Positions 54,313-64,000 of a stretch of DNA of 64,000 nt are shown in pieces (within the stretch, counting starts at the first letter, position 1; the number at the start of each line of letters is the position of its first letter). The notes under the pieces are model-generated. The model did not search any database, was not told where the DNA came from, and worked only from the letters and a program-made list of their open reading frames with translations. Location of the stretch: assembly GCF_001653235.2 (NCBI RefSeq), contig NC_035791.1, positions 5,704,001-5,768,000 of the forward strand, written 5' to 3'. Both the position numbers and the translations under genes were made by a program. Origin of the DNA: Pochonia chlamydosporia 170. Taxonomy: Eukaryota > Ascomycota > Sordariomycetes > Hypocreales > Clavicipitaceae.

Positions 54313-55775
54313 CTACGGACGACTCCGAGTATACACTCCAGGCATGGAGCTCATTTCAATTGTAGTCTTCTTGTGAATGCCCCGTCCAAAGGTCGGCACC
54401 GCCTCCGAGTCAGCAGACGCACGAATCTCATTATACCCCTTCATTCGTAGCTGAGACGACGAGTCACTCTCGGCGTAGTGTCGAGCAGAGCTGTTGTTGG
54501 ACGATCCGCCCTTGATAAAGGACAATAGTGACTGCATGCTGCCATACAAGCGAGATTCCTTGATTTTGCTGTTCCAGACTTTGGCGAGCGATGGCATGCA
54601 CGCCACAGCAATGGAAGTATAGACTTCGGTTTGACTGCCAGGGTTAGCACTCGCGTGCAACATGCGGGCTGCAACACAACTTACATGCAGATGTAGGTTT
54701 GAGCACCAGCCCATGAGACGTCGTATCCTCTAATGATTTGAACGCGGTAGTATGTTGTGAGGGCGCTTGCAGCAAGGGCACTGATGTGGTCAGCTTGACT
54801 CAATGACACAAGGATGATTGTGGCATGCTTACAATAAACCGGTTGCGAAAATAGCCGCAACACCAATTTTCTTCCCGAGTGGCATTTGCAGCTTGAACAC
54901 GATGGGCAGCGGGAGAACAAAGATGGCAATGTCTGCAGCGATATTCATGCCTGCCTGGACTAGGCCGGGGGTGGCGAGGTGATTGCAGTTGCCGAGGATA
55001 TTGAGGTCCCATTTCTGGTCGGTGTTGGGATGCGGCATGCAGTAGTAGAAGCAAAGGGGGACTTTTCCGGATACTCATCAGTTGTAATTCTTCAATGTGT
55101 GTCTTTTGTGTAGGGACAGCCTTACCAGTCATCCAGTATGTTCCAATCATGATAGCAAGAAGAACATAGATGCAAACCCTCAGCCAGACCTTTCGCTGAA
55201 ATGTGCGGTAGTACATGATCAGAATGGACGCCTTGCTGAAGAACAGCATGGGACCGTAAACCAAGCTAGTTACGAAGAGTTTCTATGTCATCGTCTGTTA
55301 GTTACTGGCCTCTGTCTTGGTACAAATCTGCTGTATTACCTTGATGTAATCCGAGTCAAGAAAGGTAATGGGCGTATCCCAGGCATGTCTAGTGACGCCC
55401 CCAACTTTGCAAATATGTCAGCTCGATCTCGGAAAGTGAATATGACTGTTTAACATACGAGCGCAGGAAACGCCGGTGTATACGGCCGCGAGCATCCATG
55501 CCAACACAACGGAGACTGGAGAAGAAGTCAGCAGATTGTTCAACAGCTTGAACAGAGTAGTACGTACGGTCATCCAGGCCAAATGGACGTTTTAAACGAT
55601 GTCCAAGAATGAATCTGGAGATAACTAGCATCAACGAGATGGCGGCAAGGATGATACCGACTGACTGAACTGCAATCAGTAGGGAAGGAGGGTCGACAAA
55701 GTTAGGTGGTGCGCCAGATGGGTTTTTGGCGAGAGGCACCTGAGATGGGTCGATACCAGGTGGTAAAGCGTCCAT
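54313..55775 (-). CDS. Pth11-like seven-transmembrane (fungal rhodopsin-domain) protein
   Basis: Seven exons: 55775-55568, 55515-55459, 55404-55340, 55282-55126, 55061-54833, 54780-54685 and 54634-54313; 377 residues in frame. Membrane helices: LLIAVQSVGIILAAISLMLV, then FGLDDLSVVLAWMLAAVYTG, LVYGPMLFFSKASILIMYYR, VCIYVLLAIMIGTYW, GMNIAADIAIFVLPLPIVF and KKIGVAAIFATGLLALAASAL. Landmark motifs of the family are present: D in GLDDLSVVLAW, FFSKASILIMYYR, and PLPIVFKLQMPLGKKIG. The C-terminal tail is cytosolic and Ser-rich. These proteins act as putative surface or metabolite sensors, or as rhodopsin-domain proteins next to metabolite genes. No CFEM domain. Confidence 0.88.
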
Positions 55776-57480
55776 GATGATTTGGTTTCAGAGGTATTTT
55801 GTCGAGTCTGTCTTTTGGAATGAGGTTGAGAACGCTGCAGCCCTTCTTAAAGAACTGCCGAGTTGGACGTCTGCTTAACCCTAACCCTGGCTGGTGATGG
55901 TTGCGTAGGTTCGCAAAGTCTGCAAACAGGGCTGACAAAATAATAAAGCCAAAGGAATCCCACGTGGAATGGTCTTCTGAGACAGCCAAGAGATAAGCGA
56001 AAGTAAAAAAAAAGAGGATTAAATGCCCTGTGCACAAGGCGACGAGCAACGGATATCTTTGATTCCTGGAGACGAACCAGTTGACCTCAAATTGGCTCAC
56101 GCAGCGGGGGTGAGAGCGGCTTTCAAGTGCCATGACCATCACAAAGCGGACAGGTTATGCACCTCGTGCCTTGGCGCAGACCTACTCGAGGGAGGTTGTG
56201 TATGATGGATGGACCCGAATTTGTCAATGGAGGCATCCTTGTAAATCCCGTCGACGTGCGGAGGTGGATCAATGATACACGGTAGAGACAAGAACCGCGA
56301 TCTTAACCTATCAAGGTGCGGAGACGAACCACCACGAGGCACGTCTTACTGTCCGACCCTCCACGAAGGCCAGAAAGACTTGGAGGGGTGACATTAATTT
56401 AGTTGGGGTCCAGGAGGGAGTGTGTTCAATCGAAGGGTTACCTTGCATGTCATCTTCGGTCTTGGCCCCCAGTAGAAAGAGTTCCAGATCCTTAGGCCGA
56501 GACGGATTCCTGGTAACCAGCCTTTCAATTCCCGGCATGCTAGCATGTGCGTCATGTTGACGAGAAGGATTCAAGGGATGGACTGGTGTGCATCGCTTGT
56601 GTACGAAGAGGTAGATGATCTGACAATTTCGTAGCATTGAGGAGCGCGAGCCAGCTTGCGGCCAGGATATGCCAAACGGTTCGGACAAGGCGTTCGAGAA
56701 CAACGATATGAATCCAATTATAAGTCGGGGTTCCCAATTGCGTCTTCTTTTATCAAGGCAGCAACGTTGCCAGAATTTCTATGCGAGCTCGTTGAGACCC
56801 TGAATGCATCTGTTATCAAGGTGTGACTCAAGTAGCGAGTTACATCGCAACCAAATTGCGGAATCAACAAGCCGCGCTAAGATTCAAAATGTAAGAAGTG
56901 CATGAAACGATGTTGATTGGGAAAATCCATGGCGTCTACATTCAAATATGGGCCGACTCTCTTAGCTTCAGCCCAGACCGAGGTATTCCATGGTCGGAGA
57001 TTGCTGACGACTTGCATCAGTTTGGCATGTATCGGACAACCAACGGCATCTGTCCCGGAAATAGACCACACCCATTTGCTGTGTTCTATCGAACTGGTAT
57101 GGCATCGTGATTGTCGGTGGCTGCGCACTACGCCACCCGTCGTCCATGACCGAAAGGAGATCACCGACATGCTCGCACAACTGGTCGAAATGGGATTTGG
57201 ACCCCTGTTCGAGAAAGCTTAGATTTCCACACGGATGTATCTGTTACGAGAGTGTTGTGAATGCACCGTGCCGATGTGATTTGGGGGCGAGGTTTAATGC
57301 AAGTTACAATGCAGTTGTTTTCCAATCGCCCTGGTGGGAGGAGGCACATGATGGGCCAGCCTTACGCTGTTTCTCCCTCTTTCCGATTTTGATGTATTGA
57401 TGAAAAGGGAATCACTGCTCACGGTGTTTTGCCAACCTTTCTGCTTCACATTAAACTTAGAAGAACAAACATTTGTCAAA
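55776..57480. other. Intergenic with a telomere-like motif
   Basis: A 1.7-kb head-to-head spacer. It holds aaccctaaccct at 55877-55888, about 100 bp upstream of the 7-TM gene start, and an A-run near 56006-56014. Short open frames have no motifs. Confidence 0.5.
55877..55888 (+). repeat. Short telomere-like (CCCTAA) motif
   Basis: Two adjoining AACCCT units, the second telomere-like motif in the window. It lies in the promoter of the 7-TM gene, as the first lies in the promoter of the gene starting at 25475, but in the opposite orientation relative to its gene. Confidence 0.5.
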
Positions 57481-59664
57481 ATGGGTCCAAGTCAGCTTCT
57501 TCTATCTTCGATTCAAGACATTGGTCTAGAATCACGACTCTTGGTTGTTGTGCCTTGTGTGATTGCGTTTTTGTTTGCTGTTCTGGTGAGTACTCTCCCG
57601 AGGCGGCTTCAAGTGAGACGTAATATTGACTTGGCATAGAACAATGGCCCCTTGCAAAAGTCATGGAATTTCTCATTGCAAAAAGCACGGCAGGCGTTGA
57701 GAGATAAATGGGACATGTTTATATACCCCATTGCCGCAAACGGAAGAATCAAGGCTGCATATTCTCAGGTAAATCCTTCCCGCTGAGTTTGGCTCAAAAT
57801 TCCGCCTGCTCGGTAGAATAACCGACCGCTTACTGAAACAACCCACAGATGAAAGGAAATGCGTTGCGTATCAATTCACCGGAAAGTTGGATGACATTAG
57901 TCTCGTCGCCGGAACTCATCAAAGATATAAAGAATGCCACGAACGAACAGCTCTCACTTCATGCGGCTGCCAAAGAAGTAGGCTTCTTCATTCCGACCGC
58001 TACACGGCATCCGGGGATGTGGGGTGTAAAATGGAGTTGCTGACAATGATGTTCAGATTCTTAAGCCCGAGTATACCATGAATGGCTTCAACTGGCATGA
58101 TCAAAGAGGCATTGAAGGAATCGGCTTTGTCAGAACTTTGCGCACCTTGTTGACCACACATTTGCCTAAGTTGACACCCGGTGTCCGTACCATCATCAGT
58201 CAAACGTTTGCGAACGAGATTAAGGACGGTAAAGCGACAAATGGTATGACCTATGTCCGTACTGCCTGAATTTATCACGACTGACTAGTATGAAGTTTTG
58301 CAATTGTCCAAGAAAGTCGTCACCAAGATTAGTGCTTATGCCTTCTTCGGCGCAGACAATTGTAAGTATTCTTCCTTATACGCTAATTTACTTTGTACTC
58401 ATCATACATAGTGGAAAACAATGATTTCATAGACGCGGCCTATTATTACAACGAAGATGTACTCTACGGATCGGAGCTGCTACGCATCTGCCCCAGCTTC
58501 TTGCGGCCGTAAGTTTGCACAAGCCATGCCCGACACTCCGACCTTGCAGCATTGACTAACATTTCACAGCATCATTGGGAAGTTTATTCCCAAGTTCTTG
58601 ACTCGACAACAGACCTTCTTCTACGGACTCGTTGACATTATCGAGAACCGCATGAGAAACCCCCACGGGGGAGAAAAATTCGTAAGTGGTTATCAAGCCG
58701 AACAACCTAGTAGGTGCATGTGCTCATTTCCTGAACTTGGTCACTTGCAGAACGATGTCATCCAGTGGATCATAGATACGTCGCCCAAGTCTAGGCCCTG
58801 GACACCGGATCGAATGGCATTTGAGGTGATGGCCATCTGGTTTGGCTCCGTGCAAGGGCTTGCCACAGTAAGCATGCATTACCCCAACCTTTTGCATGGA
58901 ACTTCTTGCTGGGAGTGATATTGGTGCTAATTCTCAATAGACCTTGACATTCGTCATTTACAGTCTATGCGAACACCCTGAGTATATGGAACCCCTCCGT
59001 GCGGAGATTGAGAGCCTTGCTGGGGGCGAATTTCTGTCATCCGGTGATGGTCTTCCCTTACTGGATAGTTTTCTGAAGGAATGTTCGCGATGGACACCCG
59101 TTGAATCTGGTGAGTCTCATAACTTAGCCGGTAGCCGACCGTCGCAATATGCTAACTCCATGCCTAACAGTCACCGCCCGCCGATGTGCTCTAAAAGACT
59201 TCACATTCTCTGATGGCACTCGCGTCGCGAAAGGCGAGTGGGTTGGCATTCCCGTAGGACCGATGCTCCGCGACCCTACGAAATACCCCGAACCCGACAT
59301 GTTTGACGGCTTTCGCTTCGCTGATCCCAGCTTACTTGGGAGGGGTGCATCAACGCAGCCAGAAGGCCCGTCGAACTTTACTGATATCAATGAGAAGTGG
59401 CACGTATGGGGGACGGGTAAGCTGACATGGTAAGACAATGTCTCAATTTCTACATGTTGTACGAGTGCTTTATTGACTGCGGCTAACTTGTGTGACAGTC
59501 CCGGGCGCTTCTTTGTCTCATACGTGATGAAGCATGTCATGTATCATATTCTAGAGAACTTTGAGCCGGAGATGGAGCAGAAGAACCGGAAGTATACGGT
59601 TAACTGGCGAACCCTGACTTTACCAGGGCCAGGCGTGAAGGCCAACTTTCATGCTAGGGTGTAA
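57481..59664 (+). CDS. Cytochrome P450 monooxygenase B
   Basis: Eleven exons proposed: 57481-57585, 57640-57768, 57849-57977, 58057-58243, 58289-58361, 58412-58508, 58570-58681, 58751-58867, 58941-59109, 59171-59429 and 59499-59664. N-terminal anchor (LLVVVPCVIAFLFAVL). Conserved parts include ESWMTLVSSPELIKDIKNA, FGSVQGLATTLTFVIYSL (I-helix region), FLKECSRW (ExxR), PEPDMFDGFRF and the heme loop WGTGKLTCPGRFF, whose Cys is rebuilt by the last intron. The style is that of CYP68/CYP503-like fungal enzymes on terpenoids. The exon 4-5 join leaves one extra base with any GT-AG pair I could find, so a small frameshift or an unusual splice is present there. All other joins are in frame. Confidence 0.8.
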
Positions 59665-60381
59665 GGGCAGAGGTGTGTAAGTCGCTGTCAGTGTGAGGGG
59701 CTTAGTGCTATCCCGGAGGTAGACGATCTGGTTTCCGGCTAAAGAATTGTGCATTTTATGATAGACGTTGGAAATGTGTTCCGAATCTCCATTTGGAGAC
59801 TAAAACTAGTTGTAGAAATTAAGCTGGTCTTCTATTCCGTGGCTGATTCCCCGCATGATCTCGCGGCGCTACCCTTGTTTATATGGTATAACGCCCCGAA
59901 GAACGCCTTGAAATGTCCCGAGAGCATATGGCCCGAGATACTTACACTTCTGAATACCCCGATTGACTTGTTGCCAGCCGTGCATGGTTACATGGTTACA
60001 CTTTTGTTGACGGGCATCGCCGACAAGGCGGAGTAAATGCCTTGTCGGATTGACGAGCATTTGGCAACCAAAAGATTAGACGACATGACCAATAATACCC
60101 CCGCCATCATCTTCCGGCATTAAATCAAGAATCGACTGGTGGCTCACGCCAAATCGCGCCTTCAGGGTTGCGCCTGTTCTCCCGAGAGACGGAGTAAGCA
60201 CGGGAAGAGGTGGCGTCCGTCATCCTGGATCCTAGTTCACACCACCCTCAATGGATCAAAAACTCGCACAGTTGTGAAGCAGGGGAATGACGAAATCGTG
60301 GCTTTAATTGAGGGATGCCTATCTGCACCTCGTTGGGAGTATTAAACCTTCTATAGGCTGGGATTTGCTACCTACATCTAC
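59665..60381. other. Intergenic
   Basis: A 717-bp tail-to-tail spacer. A 95-codon frame at 59749-60036 shows no family features. Nothing else. Confidence 0.55.
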
Positions 60382-61344
60382 CTACTTGTTTTGCTGTGCT
60401 AACACGTCCAGCCCTGTCTTCATCTGAACGCCACTGTCCTGTAATGAAGAGTAAGCCAATGCGACACCAGACGGGTTCGGAGTTTCTCGTCAAAAACTTA
60501 CCATCATCCATGTCGGGAGCCATGAGGTGCCAAACCTGACGGCGCCGACACTGGCTCCGTGCCAGATCGTCCCTGTTCTGCCTCTAATAATGTCGTTAAC
60601 AACTCCCTTGGCGTAATCGCAGGGTTCCATTCTAGGCGCTCCTTCTTGGCCGCGCGCCCTGTCCTTGATAGTGGGCTCGATGGGCGAGTACAGAGAGCCT
60701 GCTGGCAATTTCCAGTCTTCGAAGTGCGTCTGTCCCATGGTCTTGAGCGCTCCGGTTACTACGGAAAGGACCTTGACGTGGAACGGAGCAAGCTCGAGAC
60801 GTAATGTCTCCGCCATGATCTGCTCAGACCGTTTTGAAGCGGCGTATAGTCCTGTGAATCTCAGCGTAAACTCTATGTAGAAGGAGAACCACAACATACC
60901 TTGATAGGGAACATTTAGATATCCAGACACCGAGGTGATGAACACCACGGTGCCCTTTGCCTTCATAAGCAGTGGCGCAAAAGCTTGTGTCACCGCAAGC
61001 TGACCCCAGACGTTAGTCTCGAAGACGGCCTTGCAATCTTCGATATCTTGATCCAGCAACGGCATGAAGTAGTTGCGGGCTGCACAATTGACAAGGTAAG
61101 CAAGCTCTCCACCCGTCTCTGACGCAACAGTCTCCGCTGCGGCCCGAATTTGCGCCGTCTTGGTGATGTCCAGCTCAAGGGTCTTGATGTTGGGGAGGTT
61201 CTCGACCTTGGACATGGTCTTCAAGCTGCGCGACGTTGCGAACACTCTGTAGCCATGAGCGTCAAACTCTGCGGCCAAGGCCGAGCCAGCACCATCATCG
61301 CTGCAGCCGGTAATCAGGACGGCCCCTTTGGTGCTAGAAGACAT
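60382..61344 (-). CDS. Short-chain dehydrogenase (AYR1-like classical SDR)
   Basis: Three exons, 61344-60900, 60851-60502 and 60438-60382, give 283 residues. The 48-bp first intron is a multiple of three and open, so a read-through frame exists; splicing restores PYQGLYAASK. Cofactor motif TGCSDDGAGSAL near residue 12, NCAA (NNAG equivalent), ITSVSG (catalytic Ser), YAASK (catalytic Tyr and Lys). All are intact. It resembles acyl-dihydroxyacetone-phosphate reductase-type SDRs often found in metabolite clusters. The last exon adds DSGVQMKTGLDVLAQQNK. The ATG at 61344 is used because the open frame further up has only GTG. Confidence 0.88.
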
Positions 61345-62542
61345 GTTGACAAATTTGGAATGGCTCACTCAATGGGATATGAGGCTGTAGTGTTGAGATA
61401 TGGATCGCCTTATGCCAGGCTGAATCAGAGTATTGGACACGACAGGAAATATACCCCAATGACAGCTATTTTTACTTGTATCATTCCGCTTGTGATGCTG
61501 TGTAACATCTACGGTGACATGTAGAGCACGCGTCGTGCGGGGGTTGCAATGCACAAGCCACGACGTTGGTCAACTTTTGTTGGCAGATTGGGACGGCAAT
61601 ATTGCCAAGCTTTGCTGGGATACTCTTGCCTTGGATTTTGCCTCATGTTGCTAATTAAGAGCTGACAGGGAAGCTCTACAAGTACTTGCTAGTGTGGATT
61701 CTTGAATCTACCAACGGGTACATCCTAGATCGACACTCACAGTGTCCGTCATGTTCGGAGACACTGGCTACTGTCCAGGAACATGATCCATCGCGGTTGA
61801 CTATCTTGAACTGGGAAGTAGCTGCATGCTGTACCAATCAGCATGTTCAAACACCAAACGAGGTGATATTCCAGCCCCCAAGCGAAGTCCTGGAGCAGGT
61901 GCCACTGGATGGCACAGAGACGGTCGATTTCGCCTTACCCCGGGAGCTGGATCACACAAACACGTGGAATTGTAGTTCGTGCTTTGCGTAGAAGCTCTGG
62001 AAGCACAACCATCTTGCTAGTTTCCCTATCGGTGCTTCAGTAGAGTCACGGGGCTGTTATAGCAACAATTGTTTCAAACTACTGCACCATAAGTTAGATG
62101 TCGGACGTATATCTCGGGTTTGCCAGGCACATTGAGTATGGTACTCGGTCATGGGAGTAATATTACAAGCTAGCCGTTCAGGCTACGGAAGACCTGCCTG
62201 CCATGTAAAATAGACCCCGGCCGACTACGGCATAGATTAAAAAAAGGGGCGTTCTAGCCTAGTCAAGTTGAGAATCGTACCGGACAAGAACGGTGTTTAA
62301 CTCACATAAGATTCGTTCCCCCCCTCAAGTCCAGCAGAGTCGTATTTACGCCCCAAGAATACATCCGAGATACCAGTGTGTTGCAAGACGCCCAGCAACA
62401 ACGGGGTTCTTAGCCCATCTCAACCGTGTGATCCCGTCCTCGACATCAATTGGCCTTCACCACCACGAAGTCGAACCGGGTCCCTCAAGGTCCAGACACT
62501 TTTGACACCGAAGTCTCCCCTCAGCCCCTTGGATCTCCAATC
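61345..62542. promoter_or_regulatory. Divergent spacer, SDR / FAD oxidase B
   Basis: A 1.2-kb spacer. A 101-codon frame at 61686-61991 with CPSC and CSSC pairs lacks any ATG and is left uncalled. The leader of oxidase B is at the right end. Confidence 0.45.
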
Positions 62543-64000
62543 ATGCATCGGCTATCACAACATCTAAGCATAATTCTCTCGCTGATCACCATTCATTGCT
62601 GTGTGGCAGCTCCCAGCAGAATATGTGCCGACATATCCTCACGGTTGCCTGGCAAGGTCACATATCCAGGAGATAAGGCTTACAACATTTCCGAGAAGTC
62701 ATATGCATATGCCAACCAACAGACACAACAGCCGTCATGCATCGTTCAACCAACCACTACCGAGGATGTAGCCACTGCCGTCAAGTTACTAAAAAAAGCA
62801 CCGCAGGTTTCTTTTGCTGTTCGCAGTGGGGGGCACGCGACGAATCGTGGCTTTTCGAATATTGACGGCGGCGTGACGTTGGACCTGACTGCTATTAATA
62901 GTGTGAACATTCAAGCGGATGGTGTGACTGTTTCGGTTGGCACTGGTGCGTCTTGGGGAGATGTGTATCTCGTTTTGGATGCTGCCAAACGGTCGCTGAA
63001 CGGTGGTCGTGCATCTGGAGTTGGCGTTGGCGGCTTTCTAACGGGAGGTATGTGCTACCTTTTGACTCCAGTTATGATAAGTCAACATGGGCTGACAACT
63101 CTGTAACAGGCGGTATTGGGTTCTTTGCTCTTAAAAATGGGTTTGGCTGTGATGCCGTGACAAACGTGGAGATTGTGCTACCCAATGGTTCCATCATCAA
63201 CGCGAATGCCAAATCCCACCGTGATCTCTTTGTGGCCATAAAAGGCGGTGCGAATAACTTTGGCATTGTCACCCGCTGGGACATCAAGACCATTTCTAAG
63301 GGCAAGATCTGGGGAGGCGGTGTCATCTACCCCAATGCTACTGTTCCTGCTCAGCTGGATGCCTTTACAAAATGGAAGAACCCGGCCAATTTTGACTCTG
63401 CGTCCTCGGTGGAGCAGAGCTATGTCTATATTGGTTCTATGAAGCAATGGCTCGTTTCCAACAGCCTCATCTACACTGAGCCTGTAGCATATCCCAAAGA
63501 CTTAAAAGTGTTCACCGATATTCAGCCTCAGATCGCTAATACCCTGAGGTTCTCCAACGTCACTGACTTTGCGGATGAGATTCAGTCCCAGAGCACTCCT
63601 GATCAATAGTGAGTCTTGTTATACAGTTGCACGACGCACCATTTTTAACGTATTGCTAGTACAATATTTGCCACTACCACCGTCAAAATCTCACCCACAA
63701 TTCTCACAAAAGTTCACGCGTTATGGCAAGCGTCAGTTGCCCGGATGGCCGCCAACAACGCAACCATCACCTCTTCTCTGACACTGCAGTCTATTCCAGC
63801 ACCGCCTTCTGACCCTTCACGCGCCAACAGCTTGGGATTCAACCCTTCTTCAACCCCACAAAAGGACCTTGTACTTGTGCTCTGCTCAAGCTTCTGGGCA
63901 GACCCCGCGGTTGGAACACAGGTTAAGACGGCGGTCGCCGGATTCATCAATGATGCAGAGTATGCGGCTAGAAAAGAGGGTGTTTTGCAGAACTTCAAGT
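62543..64000 (+). CDS. Secreted FAD-linked oxidoreductase B (BBE type), 3' end outside window
   Basis: Exons 62543-63047, 63110-63608 and 63660 to the window edge; the frame is open to the end, so the gene is partial. A signal peptide covers about residues 1-23 (ILSLITIHCCVAA). The FAD domain shows CIVQPTTTEDVATAVKLL and the flavin-linking His in RSGGHATNRGFSN. It continues VGTGASWGDVY, GVGVGGFLTGGG, FGCDAVTNVEIVLPNG and GGANNFGIVTRWDI. The third exon begins the BBE-side region with VHALWQASVARMAANNA. It is an extracellular or vesicular flavin oxidase. It closes the run of tailoring enzymes that starts at 49.7 kb. Confidence 0.88.

Noticed and set aside
59749..60036. 95-codon frame between P450 B and the SDR
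   Set aside because: Hydrophobic but with no motif; lies tail-to-tail between two genes, likely 3' flanks.
61686..61991. Possible small Cys-rich protein with CPSC and CSSC pairs
   Set aside because: The frame has no ATG at all and no acceptor-donor evidence ties it to another exon.

Overview
The window is nuclear DNA of a filamentous ascomycete. The evidence is short GT-AG introns (mostly 48-95 bp), many small secreted or tailoring enzymes, fungus-specific families (DUF3425 bZIP factors, LysM proteins, Pth11-like membrane proteins, PTR2 transporter) and long gene-poor spacers. The mix of a chitin-binding GH18 chitinase, a six-LysM protein and a heat-labile-enterotoxin-like ADP-ribosyltransferase suggests a Hypocreales-type fungus that lives on or with insects, nematodes or other fungi. 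That placement is inference. Gene models were spliced by eye; lengths quoted are of conceptual translations that stay in frame across all introns unless stated.

Left part (1-15.3 kb) is a chitin and cell-wall island. It holds the 3' end of a GH29 alpha-L-fucosidase, a six-LysM secreted protein divergent from a secreted metzincin protease, and a CBM18-GH18 chitinase divergent from a secreted SGNH esterase with a Cys/Trp-rich tail. An orphan Trp-rich ORF and a broken second SGNH gene follow. All intact members but the orphan look secreted, so together they could bind, open or dress chitin/glycan walls outside the cell.

Middle part: a bZIP-DUF3425 regulator divergent from a short-chain dehydrogenase (15.6-18.3 kb), then an enterotoxin-like gene split by a frame break (19.5-21.9 kb). 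A gene graveyard follows (22-27.3 kb): a carboxymuconolactone-decarboxylase-like fragment, the last ~230 codons of a highly reducing polyketide synthase, a C-terminal fragment of a secreted protein, and an intact homologue of fungal luciferase (Luz/DUF5519 type). The luciferase-like gene lies between ~90-bp direct repeats, and its 3' end is copied again at 22 kb inside an inverted repeat. Next come a gamma-glutamylcyclotransferase-like gene, a nucleoside-deoxyribosyltransferase-like gene, and a salicylate synthase divergent from a glutamine-synthetase-like ligase (28.4-34.7 kb).

Right part: a 10-exon P-type ATPase of the Na/K (P2C) type, a membrane RING-H2 ligase, a decaying SRPK-like kinase with a 285-bp insertion, and a PTR2 peptide transporter whose first coding exon is only 4 nt. 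From 49.7 kb to the end, two P450s, two FAD-linked (BBE-type) oxidases, a Pth11-like 7-TM protein and an SDR alternate in strand. This looks like the tailoring half of a secondary-metabolite cluster whose backbone enzyme is not in the window.

No tRNA, rRNA, CRISPR or complete transposon was recognised.
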